From an uncultured Bacteriovoracaceae bacterium (lineage in GTDB: Bacteria; Bdellovibrionota; Bacteriovoracia; Bacteriovoracales; Bacteriovoracaceae), in NCBI GenBank assembly GCA_937923325.1, contig CAKZUQ010000008.1, forward strand, positions 1 to 64,000: 64,000 nt of DNA. The letters run 5' to 3'. Position numbers and translations under genes: made by a program. The first letter of the stretch is position 1. Each line of letters begins with the position of its first letter. This document shows positions 37,928 to 47,120 of the stretch, piece by piece. Below the pieces are notes generated by a model. The model saw only the letters and a list, made by a program, of their open reading frames with translations, did not search any database and had not been told where the DNA came from.

Positions 37928-38794
37928 TTACTCTCCTAATAATAAAGGTATTTTAAGGTATCTCTGCCCATTATCTTCAGGAGCAGGGAATTCACCAGCG
38001 TTAATATTTATCTGTAAACTTGGATATAAAAGCTTTGGAGGTGAAAGCTTTGTATCTCTTTCTTCTCTAAATTTTATAAAATCTGATTCAGTTGTGGCTT
38101 CTTTAAGCTGAGTGTTTTTATCTTTACTCTCTTTAATAGTCGCTTCAAACCTTAATTCTCTGCCATTAGGTTGATAGTCATGCCCAGTGAAATATCTCGT
38201 ATTTTCTGGCAATTTATATATAACTTCATGAACTGAGTGATATAGATCTTTTGCGCTTCCCAAAGGAAAGTCACAACGACCAGTACCATAGTCTGGCATG
38301 AATAAAGCATCCCCAGTGAAGAGAAAATCCTCAATGAGAAAAGAGCAACAAGCAGGTGTATGACCTGGAGTAAAAAGAGTTTTAATTTTAAGTGTACCAG
38401 CAGTTAATATAGAACGGTCTTCTAGTAAAACATCAAACTGTATACCATTTTCATTAAAGTCTTTAAAATTATAAATATATTTAAAAGACTTTTGGACTTT
38501 GGTTATATTTTTTCCAACAGCAATCTTGGATTTTGGAAAGCGTTTTCTTAGCTCGCAAGCTCCTGTCAAATGGTCAGCGTGGGCATGTGTCTCAATTATA
38601 TATAATGGAGTCAAATGATTTGACTTAATAAATGAACAAAGTATCTCAACAGACTTTGTACTTGTAGATGATGAGGCAAGATTATAGTCCAACACAGGAT
38701 CAATTATAATTGCATCTAAACTGTATTCATCATAAACAATGTATGACAGTGTATAGGTTTCAGGGTCATAAAAATGTTGAAGTTTAATAGCCAC
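37928..38794 (-). CDS. Persulfide dioxygenase-like MBL-fold hydrolase
   Basis: A 288-residue metallo-beta-lactamase fold protein of the ETHE1/Blh type, which oxidises glutathione persulfide to sulfite. It has the metal motif THAHADH, then GHTPACCS, FTGDALF with GRCDF, and TGHDYQPNG. The frame opens at a GTG at 38827; I choose the GTG at 38794 because AGGAG is just upstream and the product then starts in the usual FYDPETYTLSYIVYD region. With the split YeeE/YedE pair it resembles the BigR-type sulfide-detoxification operon of other bacteria. Confidence 0.9.
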   Translation of the reverse strand: MAIKLQHFYDPETYTLSYIVYDEYSLDAIIIDPVLDYNLASSSTSTKSVEILCSFIKSNHLTPLYIIETHAHADHLTGACELRKRFPKSKIAVGKNITKVQKSFKYIYNFKDFNENGIQFDVLLEDRSILTAGTLKIKTLFTPGHTPACCSFLIEDFLFTGDALFMPDYGTGRCDFPLGSAKDLYHSVHEVIYKLPENTRYFTGHDYQPNGRELRFEATIKESKDKNTQLKEATTESDFIKFREERDTKLSPPKLLYPSLQININAGEFPAPEDNGQRYLKIPLLLGE

Positions 38795-38911
38795 ATAGCT
38801 CCTTTTGTTTTTTCCATATTTTGACACTTTTTAAAGACTTAGCCAATTCTTACGAAGTAGAAATAGCCAAGTCTTTTCGAAATAACTATAGTTAAACTTC
38901 AAAAAATTTAA

Positions 38912-40015
38912 ATGGATAAAAGTATGAAAACTTATCTCTTGGAAATCTTTAAACTATTTTTTAAATTAGGTCTAACTGCATTTGGTGGACCTGCAGCACA
39001 TATAGCAATGGTTCACAAAGAGGTTGTTGAAAAAAGAAAATGGATGAGTGACGAGCACTTTATTGACTTAATTGGAGCGACTTCTTTGATTCCAGGGCCA
39101 AATTCGACTGAAATGATCATTCACTGTGGGTACCAAAGAGGAGGAGTCTTTGGACTCTTTATTGCAGGAATATCCTTTATCCTTCCGGCATGTTTACTGA
39201 CAGGGTTACTTGCTTATCTATATAAAGCAGCTTACACCATTCCAAATTTTGAAGCATATACCGTAGGAATTAAAGCTGCTGTTATAATTTTAATAGCTCA
39301 AGCATTAAAGAAGTTATGGAAAAAAGCAATATCTAATTTAGAGTTAGCACTTATCGCTCTTGTAGTACTAATTTTTGGATTAATTGGAATGAGTGAGATC
39401 ACATCACTCTTTTTGGGGTCTTTGTTAGGCTATCTACTACTAAAAATGAAAGAAACATACTCGAAAAAAACTATCCCCTTAGATTCAATTTTCTTTATAT
39501 TTCTTAAGATCGGAAGTGTTTTATTTGGTAGTGGGTACGTACTTATTGCTTATCTTCAAGATGAGCTAGTTCAAAATAAAGCTTGGCTTACAAGTGCTCA
39601 GATAGCAGATGCTGTGGCAATAGGTCAATTTACACCGGGACCCGTACTATCAACTTCAACATTCATTGGTTATCTACTTAATGGATCTGCTGGTGCAATT
39701 CTAGCATCAATAGCTATTTTCTTGCCTTCATTTTTATTTGTATGGGTATTAAACCCACTGATTCCTAAGATGAGAAAGTCTAAAGTATTCTCAACGCTAT
39801 TAAATTCGATAAATGCAGGGGCTATTGGTCTTATGGCATATGCAATAATTCCACTTGGAAAAGTGGGCTTAACAAAGCCTACTGGAATAGTAATATTTAT
39901 TACCCTATTACTAATTATATGGAAGTTACCTAAAATAAGCTCACCAAAACTTGTAAGTATATCTATAATTCTAAGTATTGTAACAGTTCAACTTGAATCA
40001 CTTAAGATTTTTTAA
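38912..40015 (+). CDS. chrA: Chromate transporter (CHR family)
   Basis: A 367-residue bidomain CHR protein. Each half carries the family pattern: FGGPAAHIAMVHKEVVEKRKWM with IPGPNSTEM in the first half and FGSGYVLIAYLQDELVQ with FTPGPVLSTSTF in the second. About ten membrane helices are expected. ChrA proteins export chromate; in organisms not exposed to chromate, the natural substrate may be sulfate-like. It lies divergent from the sulfur operon, which fits oxyanion handling. The ends of chrA and the DUF938 gene overlap by 14 bases. Confidence 0.92.
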   Translation: MDKSMKTYLLEIFKLFFKLGLTAFGGPAAHIAMVHKEVVEKRKWMSDEHFIDLIGATSLIPGPNSTEMIIHCGYQRGGVFGLFIAGISFILPACLLTGLLAYLYKAAYTIPNFEAYTVGIKAAVIILIAQALKKLWKKAISNLELALIALVVLIFGLIGMSEITSLFLGSLLGYLLLKMKETYSKKTIPLDSIFFIFLKIGSVLFGSGYVLIAYLQDELVQNKAWLTSAQIADAVAIGQFTPGPVLSTSTFIGYLLNGSAGAILASIAIFLPSFLFVWVLNPLIPKMRKSKVFSTLLNSINAGAIGLMAYAIIPLGKVGLTKPTGIVIFITLLLIIWKLPKISSPKLVSISIILSIVTVQLESLKIF

Positions 40016-40610
40016 AAGGAAGACGTTCAAAAGCCAAAAGCCTATTATTAGCTGGCATTTCATGATCTTTTAACAATTTGAAGCCAGCTTTTATCAAATT
40101 ACTCTCAACATCTTCAAAATTTCTAATACCAGATTTAAAGTCTCTTTGTTTTAGGGAATCATCAAAAGCTCTATTTGAATCCGAGGTATATTCACCGTCG
40201 TAGTTAAAAGGACCATATATAAAAACAAGAGAACCTTCTCGAAGTCGTTTTCCTAATAATTTAAATAAGCTTTTACACTCTTTCCAGCTCATTATATGAA
40301 GTGTATTTGAAGTAAAAACATAATCAAACTTTCCTCTTGGAAAATCATCACTTCCAATCTTTAAAACTTCAGGCCCATGAAGGTTTTGAATTTTTGCTTC
40401 TTTTAAATTCTCTTTTAAAGCTTGATGATTGGTCTTAACATCAGAAGTTACCCACTGTAACTGTGGAAACTTTTGAGTAAAAAAAATACCATGTTCACCA
40501 GTAAGACTTCCAATCTCTAGTAGTCTTCCTTTTGCTATATCATACTCACTTAAAGCTGATAAAATAAACTCTCTATTTCGGTAAGTCGAAGGTGCTGTTG
40601 TTTTAACCAT
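40002..40610 (-). CDS. DUF938 family SAM-dependent methyltransferase-like protein
   Basis: A 202-residue protein with the DUF938 pattern: RNREFILSALS, the SAM motif LLEIGSLTGEHGIFF, WVTSDV, FTSNTLHIMSW and IYGPFNYDGEYTSDSNRAFD. The substrate is unknown. The frame opens at a TTG at 40625, but the ATG at 40610 sits after GGAGAGA and is the better start. It converges with chrA. Confidence 0.88.
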   Translation of the reverse strand: MVKTTAPSTYRNREFILSALSEYDIAKGRLLEIGSLTGEHGIFFTQKFPQLQWVTSDVKTNHQALKENLKEAKIQNLHGPEVLKIGSDDFPRGKFDYVFTSNTLHIMSWKECKSLFKLLGKRLREGSLVFIYGPFNYDGEYTSDSNRAFDDSLKQRDFKSGIRNFEDVESNLIKAGFKLLKDHEMPANNRLLAFERLPFKKS

Positions 40611-40691
40611 ATAATCTCTCTCCAATGAAGTCTAAAGATTATTTATAACATATATACTAAATTATTTAAACAAGACTCAATGGAAGTATAA

Positions 40692-41627
40692 TTAAGAAAG
40701 AAGTTCTTTTATTACACTTGGTCCCTTATAAACAAATGAGGAATAGATCTGAAAAAAGTTAATATCCAACTCAAGGTATTTATGTATATCTTCAATTGAA
40801 GAAATACCACCACATGCAATAAGATCAAACTCTCTTTTAGGAGCATAAGAACAGATCTCCTCTATTAATTCAAAAGATTTCTCTTTTAACCTCTCACCGG
40901 AAAGACCACCTTTTAAATATGAATGATCAACCGTTGTATTTGTACCTATAATACCAGATATCATTTTATCCTGTGCCATTTTTACAATTCCTCGAAGTTC
41001 ATCTCTATTAATCTCAGGAGAGATTTTAACAAATACATTTTGAATCTGGCTCTTATTATATTCAGAGATTAACTCTTTAAGAAAACCTACATTTTCTAAG
41101 GATCTAAGACCTTGTGTATTAGGTGAAGAAACATTTATAACATTGTAATCAGCATACTCTTTAAGCCTACTTCCAACTGCAAGATAGTCAAAGATGGCCT
41201 TATTTGTTGGGGTATCTTTATTTTTACCAATATTAACACCTAAAGCGGCATCCCCATTATAGCCTTGAAGATTTTTTTCAACCTTATCTACACCATCACT
41301 CGGAAATCCCATCCAATTTAAAATAGATTTATCTTTAGAAATTTTCTTAATTCTAGGTCTTTCATTACCGATCTGTGCAAGTGGAGTAACAGTTCCAATC
41401 TCAATTGAGCCAAAACCAAGCTTTGAAAGTTCATTAGCATACGCACCGTTTTTATCAAAGCCAGCTGCCAAACCAAGACGATTTTTCCATTTAATATTTA
41501 CGCCTTCAACACTCTTAGAGTCAATACTTTGAGAAAAGTGAGAAGCCTTCAATGCAAGCATTGCCATTTTATGAACACTCTCAGGATCAATAATCTGACT
41601 TAAATGATTAAGAGATTTTGTTAGCAT
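40692..41627 (-). CDS. pyrD: Dihydroorotate dehydrogenase (quinone), class 2
   Basis: A 311-residue class 2 enzyme that oxidises dihydroorotate to orotate with FMN and passes electrons to membrane quinone. It shows the FMN and substrate segments LGLAAGFDKNG, FGSIEIGTVTP, NVSSPNTQGLR (active-site Ser region), VKISPEI and IACGGISS. The N-terminal helix expected to touch the membrane is short. It is the last gene of the pyr operon; its start overlaps the end of pyrE by 7 bases. Respiratory coupling implies that UMP synthesis depends on respiration. Confidence 0.95.
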   Translation of the reverse strand: MLTKSLNHLSQIIDPESVHKMAMLALKASHFSQSIDSKSVEGVNIKWKNRLGLAAGFDKNGAYANELSKLGFGSIEIGTVTPLAQIGNERPRIKKISKDKSILNWMGFPSDGVDKVEKNLQGYNGDAALGVNIGKNKDTPTNKAIFDYLAVGSRLKEYADYNVINVSSPNTQGLRSLENVGFLKELISEYNKSQIQNVFVKISPEINRDELRGIVKMAQDKMISGIIGTNTTVDHSYLKGGLSGERLKEKSFELIEEICSYAPKREFDLIACGGISSIEDIHKYLELDINFFQIYSSFVYKGPSVIKELLS

Positions 41628-42205
41628 AAAAATTCCTCTAAATTAGATTTCATTTTGGGAGATATTAAGTTGGAATTCATTATTTCATTGATAGAACCTA
41701 ATGAAGTAACTTTTACTTTAGAATTAGAAAAAAGATTTTTTGCCTGATCAAGGTTATAGTCAAAGATTGAATAAACTCCTTCAACAGATATATTACAGTC
41801 TAACAATGCATCTACGACCTTTAAAGAACTTTGCCCTGTACTTATAAGATCCTCGATAACAGCAACATTTTGAACTTTAGATGTATCTCCTTCTATTTTA
41901 TTTTTTTGCCCATGCTGTTTATTTTGAGAACGAACATAGATTAGTGGTAAATTTAATTTTTCGCTAATGAGAGATGCCCAGGGGATACCGGCCGTGGCCA
42001 CAGCACAAACTCCATCTATTTCTGCAGTTTTCAACTTCGCAACAAAACTATCTACAATTTGAGTCCTTATCTTAGGATAAGAAAGAAGTCTTCTATTATC
42101 GCAATAAATCGGAGACTCGATACCAGAACTCCAAATGAAATAAGGTCCACTCTCCTTAATTTCTAAAGATTTAGTTTCAAGTAAAAAACTTAAAATATCA
42201 TTCAT
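41621..42205 (-). CDS. pyrE: Orotate phosphoribosyltransferase
   Basis: A 194-residue type I phosphoribosyltransferase that joins orotate and PRPP to OMP. The PRPP motif is VAVIEDLISTGQSS (about residues 114-127), and the flexible catalytic loop with KNKIEG is present. AVATAGIPWASLIS is the pyrophosphate loop. Its ATG lies inside the end of pyrF (8-base overlap) and its end overlaps pyrD, so the three genes are translationally coupled. Confidence 0.95.
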   Translation of the reverse strand: MNDILSFLLETKSLEIKESGPYFIWSSGIESPIYCDNRRLLSYPKIRTQIVDSFVAKLKTAEIDGVCAVATAGIPWASLISEKLNLPLIYVRSQNKQHGQKNKIEGDTSKVQNVAVIEDLISTGQSSLKVVDALLDCNISVEGVYSIFDYNLDQAKNLFSNSKVKVTSLGSINEIMNSNLISPKMKSNLEEFLC

Positions 42206-42890
42206 GTATAGATTCCTTTATCAAACAAAAACTTTTATATGGATCATCAGAAAGTGTAACTTCACGGCCTACAACAATATGGCTAGCTCCATTATCAAAA
42301 GCTTCACTCGGCGTTAAAATACGGCTTTGATCATGAGTACCAGAGTTGAGTCTTACTCCTGGAGTAACAATAATATAATCACACGAAGAAGCATTACGGA
42401 TGGACAATGCCTCCAAGGGTGAACACACAACTCCATCAAGACCAGACTTTATACAAAGAGAGTTGAGGTGTAACACCATATTCTGTATTGAATGATCACT
42501 CTTTAAATCATAGGCAAAGGAAGATTGTGAATGACTCGTAAGCACAGTGACGCCTAATAACTTTATATCTGAGTCTAAACTTTCAACAATAGAAGCAGAT
42601 TGCTCTAGCATTTTAATGCCACCTAAAGCATGTATATTAGTCATTGAAACAGGATATTTCTTTAAGAGAGAAGATAAGGACTTCACAACTGTAGTTGGTA
42701 TGTCGTGAAGCTTAAGATCTAAGAAGACACTTTTATTTTTACTTTCTAAGTAAGTTAAAAGAGTGTCTCCATGGGAATAAAAAGCTTCTAGGCCGACTTT
42801 AAACCAGTCGCAGTCTTTATTCAGGCTATCAATTACTTTTTTAGAAGCTGAAAAGTCATTAAAATCTAAAGCTACAATAATATCTTTCAC
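42198..42890 (-). CDS. pyrF: Orotidine 5'-phosphate decarboxylase
   Basis: A 230-residue OMP decarboxylase giving UMP. The first strand carries IIVALDFND, the catalytic Lys-Asp-Lys cluster is FLDLKLHDIP, and the phosphate-binding end is VTPGVR. It starts at GTG with AAAGGA five bases upstream, inside the end of carB (1-base overlap). It ends in TGA, which shows UGA terminates translation in this organism. Confidence 0.96.
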   Translation of the reverse strand: MKDIIVALDFNDFSASKKVIDSLNKDCDWFKVGLEAFYSHGDTLLTYLESKNKSVFLDLKLHDIPTTVVKSLSSLLKKYPVSMTNIHALGGIKMLEQSASIVESLDSDIKLLGVTVLTSHSQSSFAYDLKSDHSIQNMVLHLNSLCIKSGLDGVVCSPLEALSIRNASSCDYIIVTPGVRLNSGTHDQSRILTPSEAFDNGASHIVVGREVTLSDDPYKSFCLIKESIHE

Positions 42891-45800
42891 TAAAGTCCTT
42901 TAACACTAAGATCTCTAAATTTGAGGACACCTATTATAGAAGACATAGTATCCAAAGATGTAAAACAAGGAATGCTATTTTCACACGCGAGGCGCCTTAG
43001 TTTAAATCCATCAGAGTTTGATTTTTTATTTTGAGATAACGTATTCACAACCATATCTACCTTTCTACTTTTAATAAGTGTATCAAGTCCGATATTTGCT
43101 TCATTTATTTTATGTGCCAGATCAACATTAAGATTTGAGTTTGCTTCAAAAAAACTCTTTGTACCTTTTGTCGCTATAATTTTGTAACCTAGAGAATCGA
43201 GTTCTTTTGCCAACTCAAGAGCATCTTCTTTATACCTATCAGAAATAGTCATCAAAACTCTTCCATATGATGGTAATCTTACACCGGATGCAACAAGACC
43301 TTTTAGAAGTGCAAGTTCAAAGTTCTTATCTACACCTAGAACTTCTCCAGTTGATTTCATTTCTGGGCCTAGAGCGACTTCGGCCCCTAAGACTTTATCA
43401 AAAGAAAAAACAGGAACTTTCACACTAATAAAATCTGGCTCCTTTAAAAGTCCAGTTAGAACATTAAGTTCTTTTAAAGTTTTTCCAAGCATTATACCAG
43501 TTGCAATTTTTGCCATAGGAAGCTCTGTCATTTTTGATAAAAAAGGAACTGTTCTAGATGCTCTAGGGTTAACTTCTAAAATATAGAGCTTACCTTTTTT
43601 AAAGGTATACTGGATGTTCAAAATTCCTTTAACGTTTAATGCTTTGGCAATTTTTATAGTTGTTTGGACAACTTCCTCTTGTACTTTTGTGAACAGATTC
43701 TGTGGTGGAAATACAGATATTGAATCACCAGAGTGAACACCAGCCCTTTCTACATGCTCCATAATTCCAGGTATACATACATTATCCCCATCACAAAGTG
43801 CATCTACCTCAATTTCTTTACCTTTAATATATTCATCGACAAGTATTGCATGGTCCTCTAGCAGTGATTCATTTCGTTCTAAATAATGATTCAATTCTTT
43901 TTCAGTATATAGAACTTCCATATGAGCGCCACCTAAAACATAAGAAGGTCTTACAATGACAGGATAAGAGAGGCTATCATTTTTAAAATCTTTGTTTTGG
44001 ATTATACAGGCTTTTGGCCTATTTATCTCAAGTTCATCTAAGAGGGTTTCAAACTTATCTCTATCCTCTGCCATATTAATAGAATCAAGAGAAGTTCCCA
44101 GGATAGTAAAACCAGCATTATGAATAGATTCAGTTAATTTTAAAGATGTTTGACCTCCAAACTGAACAATAACTCCATCAGGCTTTTCTCTGTGTAAGAT
44201 ATTTAAAACATCCTCATCATACAAAGGCTCAAAATAAAGCTTATCACTCAAAGAAAAGTCTGTGGAACATGTTTCTGGGTTATTATTAATCATTATAGTC
44301 TCAATCCCCTCTTCTCTTAGCTTTAAGAGAGAGTGTACACAAGAATAATCAAATTCAATTCCTTGACCAATTCTGATTGGACCAGAACCTAAAACAACAA
44401 CTTTCTTTTTTGTAGATTCTACTAAACCAGCATCACATTCAGAGCCGTAACTTTGATAATAATAAGGTGTAGAAGCTTCAAACTCACCTGCACATGAGTC
44501 AACAGATTTCACAACAGGTTTAATGTTAAATTCTTTTAGTTTACTTGAAATATCTATTTTAGGTTGTTTAGAAAAATATGAAATTGTACTATTACTAAAC
44601 CCTTTTGTTTTCAGTTCTCTGAGTAAAGTTTCATCAAGCGCATTGCTAGATTCAATTTTCTTTTCTAAATCAGTGATACATTTAAGTCTATATAAAAAAT
44701 AATGCGAGATTTTTGTTATTTCATGAATTTCATCTAAACTACAGTGCCTTCTTAGGAGCTCAAGAAGTTCAAGATACCAATCACACGTATGTTTTTTAAG
44801 ATTTAACTTAAGCTCTTTAGTATCGATATCCTTAAAAGAGTTAAAATAGTTTGTTGCATTTTTAAGTTCAAGAGATCTAATTGCTTTTAAAAAGGCCTCT
44901 GAGAAGTTACGTCCAATTGACATGACCTCACCAGTAGACTTCATTTGAGTTGATAGTGTTTTATCAGCTGCTCTGAATTTATCGAAAGGCCAACGAGGGA
45001 TTTTGACAACGACATAGTCTAGGGTTGGTTCAAAAGAAGCAAATGTGTTACCAGTTATAGGATTTAATATTTTATCGATTGTTTTGTCTAATGCTACATG
45101 AGTTGCTACTTTAGCAATTGGATACCCTGTAGCTTTTGATGCTAAAGCACTAGATCTACTAACTCTAGGATTAACTTCGATTACATATGATTGATTTGTA
45201 TCAGAGCAATGAGCAAGTTGAACATTACATGCACCAATTATATTAAGTTCAGAAACAATTTTAAGAGACATAGTTCTAAGAAATTGTATCTCAGTATCGG
45301 CAAGACTTTGTATCGGAGCAACTACTATACTTTCGCCAGTATGAATACCAACTGGGTCAATATTTTCCATATGGCATATCGCTAAAGAGTTATCTTCTCT
45401 ATCTCTAATAACTTCAAACTCTATTTCTTTTAATCCTTTTATTGACCTTTCGACTAAGCATTGCCCTATACTACTAAGATCTAATCCACGAGATAATACA
45501 GTTAAAAAGTCTTCAAGATTATTAACTAGTCCACCACCAGATCCACCAAGTGTGTAAGCTGGCCTCACGATTAATGGAAAACCTTCTTTTGCGGCATACT
45601 CTTTAGCTTGCTCAAGATTAGAAACAATAATACCTGGAGGAACAGGAACTCCCATTTCAATCATTTTTTCACGAAAAAGAAAGCGGTCTTCTGCATACTT
45701 TATGGATTTCAAATCAGATCCTAGAAGTCTAACATTTTCTCTTTCTAGAAATCCAGATTCAGCTAACTTCTTAGATAGATTTAAAGCTGTTTGACCTCCA

Positions 45801-46054
45801 AAGGAGCTTAAAATTCCAGTTGGAGACTCTTTAATAATTATTTTTTTTAAGGTTTCTACATCCAAAGGCTCAAGATAGACTTTATCGGCCATATCTTTAT
45901 CAGTCATGATAGTTGCTGGATTTGGATTAACTAAAACTGTACTTATTCCTTCTTCTTTAAGAATTTGTAATGCTTGAGATCCAGAATAATCGAATTCAGC
46001 TGCTTGTCCAATTACAATTGGCCCTGAACCAATAACAAGAATTTTTCTACTCAT
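42890..46054 (-). CDS. carB: Carbamoyl-phosphate synthase large subunit
   Basis: A 1,054-residue large subunit with two homologous ATP-grasp halves (about 1-400 and 550-930) and a C-terminal allosteric MGS-like domain. Each half opens with VIGSGPIVIGQAAEFDYSG or VLGSGPIRIGQGIEFDYS. ATP-grasp motifs are VRPAYTLGGSGGG and VRPSYVLGGAHM. It makes carbamoyl phosphate from the ammonia delivered by CarA; in E. coli the C-terminal domain binds UMP and ornithine. The ATG overlaps the end of carA by 8 bases. Confidence 0.97.
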   Translation of the reverse strand: MSRKILVIGSGPIVIGQAAEFDYSGSQALQILKEEGISTVLVNPNPATIMTDKDMADKVYLEPLDVETLKKIIIKESPTGILSSFGGQTALNLSKKLAESGFLERENVRLLGSDLKSIKYAEDRFLFREKMIEMGVPVPPGIIVSNLEQAKEYAAKEGFPLIVRPAYTLGGSGGGLVNNLEDFLTVLSRGLDLSSIGQCLVERSIKGLKEIEFEVIRDREDNSLAICHMENIDPVGIHTGESIVVAPIQSLADTEIQFLRTMSLKIVSELNIIGACNVQLAHCSDTNQSYVIEVNPRVSRSSALASKATGYPIAKVATHVALDKTIDKILNPITGNTFASFEPTLDYVVVKIPRWPFDKFRAADKTLSTQMKSTGEVMSIGRNFSEAFLKAIRSLELKNATNYFNSFKDIDTKELKLNLKKHTCDWYLELLELLRRHCSLDEIHEITKISHYFLYRLKCITDLEKKIESSNALDETLLRELKTKGFSNSTISYFSKQPKIDISSKLKEFNIKPVVKSVDSCAGEFEASTPYYYQSYGSECDAGLVESTKKKVVVLGSGPIRIGQGIEFDYSCVHSLLKLREEGIETIMINNNPETCSTDFSLSDKLYFEPLYDEDVLNILHREKPDGVIVQFGGQTSLKLTESIHNAGFTILGTSLDSINMAEDRDKFETLLDELEINRPKACIIQNKDFKNDSLSYPVIVRPSYVLGGAHMEVLYTEKELNHYLERNESLLEDHAILVDEYIKGKEIEVDALCDGDNVCIPGIMEHVERAGVHSGDSISVFPPQNLFTKVQEEVVQTTIKIAKALNVKGILNIQYTFKKGKLYILEVNPRASRTVPFLSKMTELPMAKIATGIMLGKTLKELNVLTGLLKEPDFISVKVPVFSFDKVLGAEVALGPEMKSTGEVLGVDKNFELALLKGLVASGVRLPSYGRVLMTISDRYKEDALELAKELDSLGYKIIATKGTKSFFEANSNLNVDLAHKINEANIGLDTLIKSRKVDMVVNTLSQNKKSNSDGFKLRRLACENSIPCFTSLDTMSSIIGVLKFRDLSVKGL

Positions 46055-47120
46055 TGTTTTCTCCTAAGTTAATCAATTGGATAAATTCATCAAATAAATA
46101 TCTTGAATCTTCAGGACCAGAATTGGCCTCTGGATGAAACTGAACCGATAAAACTTTTTTTGTTTTATGCTCAACACCGGCTACAACTTGATCGTTAACA
46201 TTGTAGAACCTCAAATCGAGCTCTGTATTTTTAAGACTTTCCTCATCAACTGCATAACCATGATTTTGTGAACTCAAAAAGACTTTATTAGTTTTAGTAT
46301 CTCTAACAGAATGGTTTGCACCTCTGTGTCCAAATTTCATTTTATAAGTTTTAGCCCCGTTAACCAGGCATAAGACTTGATGACCGAGACAGATTCCAAA
46401 AGTCGGAAACTTATCTTGAATATTTTTTATAAGTTCAAAGGTATCTTCTACATCAACTGGATCACCTGGACCATTCGATAGAACAACTCCAACAGGATTA
46501 ACACTTTGAATTTCACTCATCGAAGCTGTAGATGGAAAAACACTTACAGAGAAGCCTCTTTGTTCTATTTGATCTTTTATACTTTTTTTATAACCATAAT
46601 CAATAAGAGCTATATTTTTCTTTTGAACATCTATTTTAGCAGATTTTACCATGGCATCTTTAGAAACAGACTTAGTGTTAAAAGAATTAAATAGCTCGTT
46701 TAATTCAGTATCTGTTAATTCTTTGTTTGTAATAATTCCTTTTAAGGCTCCATTGGTTCTAATATATTTTGTTATTGCTCTACAATCGACATTGATAAGC
46801 GTTGGAATATTATTCTCTGTAAAAAAGTCTTTGAGACTTTTATCAGCTTTTGGATGGATTGGACCATCGTAAAGTTCATTTAAAATAACACCAGATAGTT
46901 TTATCTCTTTTGACTCGAAAGAGTCTTTCATGATTCCATAATTTCCAATTAATGGATAAGTCATTGTCACGATTTGTTTTGAATAGGATGGATCAGAAAA
47001 AATTTCTTGGTAACCTGACATAGATGTATTAAAAACAATTTCTCCAACTGTTGACATTGATTCATCTAAAAGGGTTCCTTCAAAAGATGTACCATTCTCC
47101 AAAATAAGTTTAGCGCTCAT
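46047..47120 (-). CDS. carA: Carbamoyl-phosphate synthase small (glutamine amidotransferase) subunit
   Basis: A 357-residue CarA. The class I glutaminase triad is visible as FGICLGHQVL (catalytic Cys), then FHPEANSGPEDS (His and Glu). The N-terminal segment NTSMSGYQEIFSDPSY is diagnostic. It hydrolyses glutamine and channels ammonia to CarB. Its start overlaps the end of pyrC by 11 bases and its end overlaps carB, forcing balanced synthesis of the two subunits. Confidence 0.97.
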   Translation of the reverse strand: MSAKLILENGTSFEGTLLDESMSTVGEIVFNTSMSGYQEIFSDPSYSKQIVTMTYPLIGNYGIMKDSFESKEIKLSGVILNELYDGPIHPKADKSLKDFFTENNIPTLINVDCRAITKYIRTNGALKGIITNKELTDTELNELFNSFNTKSVSKDAMVKSAKIDVQKKNIALIDYGYKKSIKDQIEQRGFSVSVFPSTASMSEIQSVNPVGVVLSNGPGDPVDVEDTFELIKNIQDKFPTFGICLGHQVLCLVNGAKTYKMKFGHRGANHSVRDTKTNKVFLSSQNHGYAVDEESLKNTELDLRFYNVNDQVVAGVEHKTKKVLSVQFHPEANSGPEDSRYLFDEFIQLINLGENNE

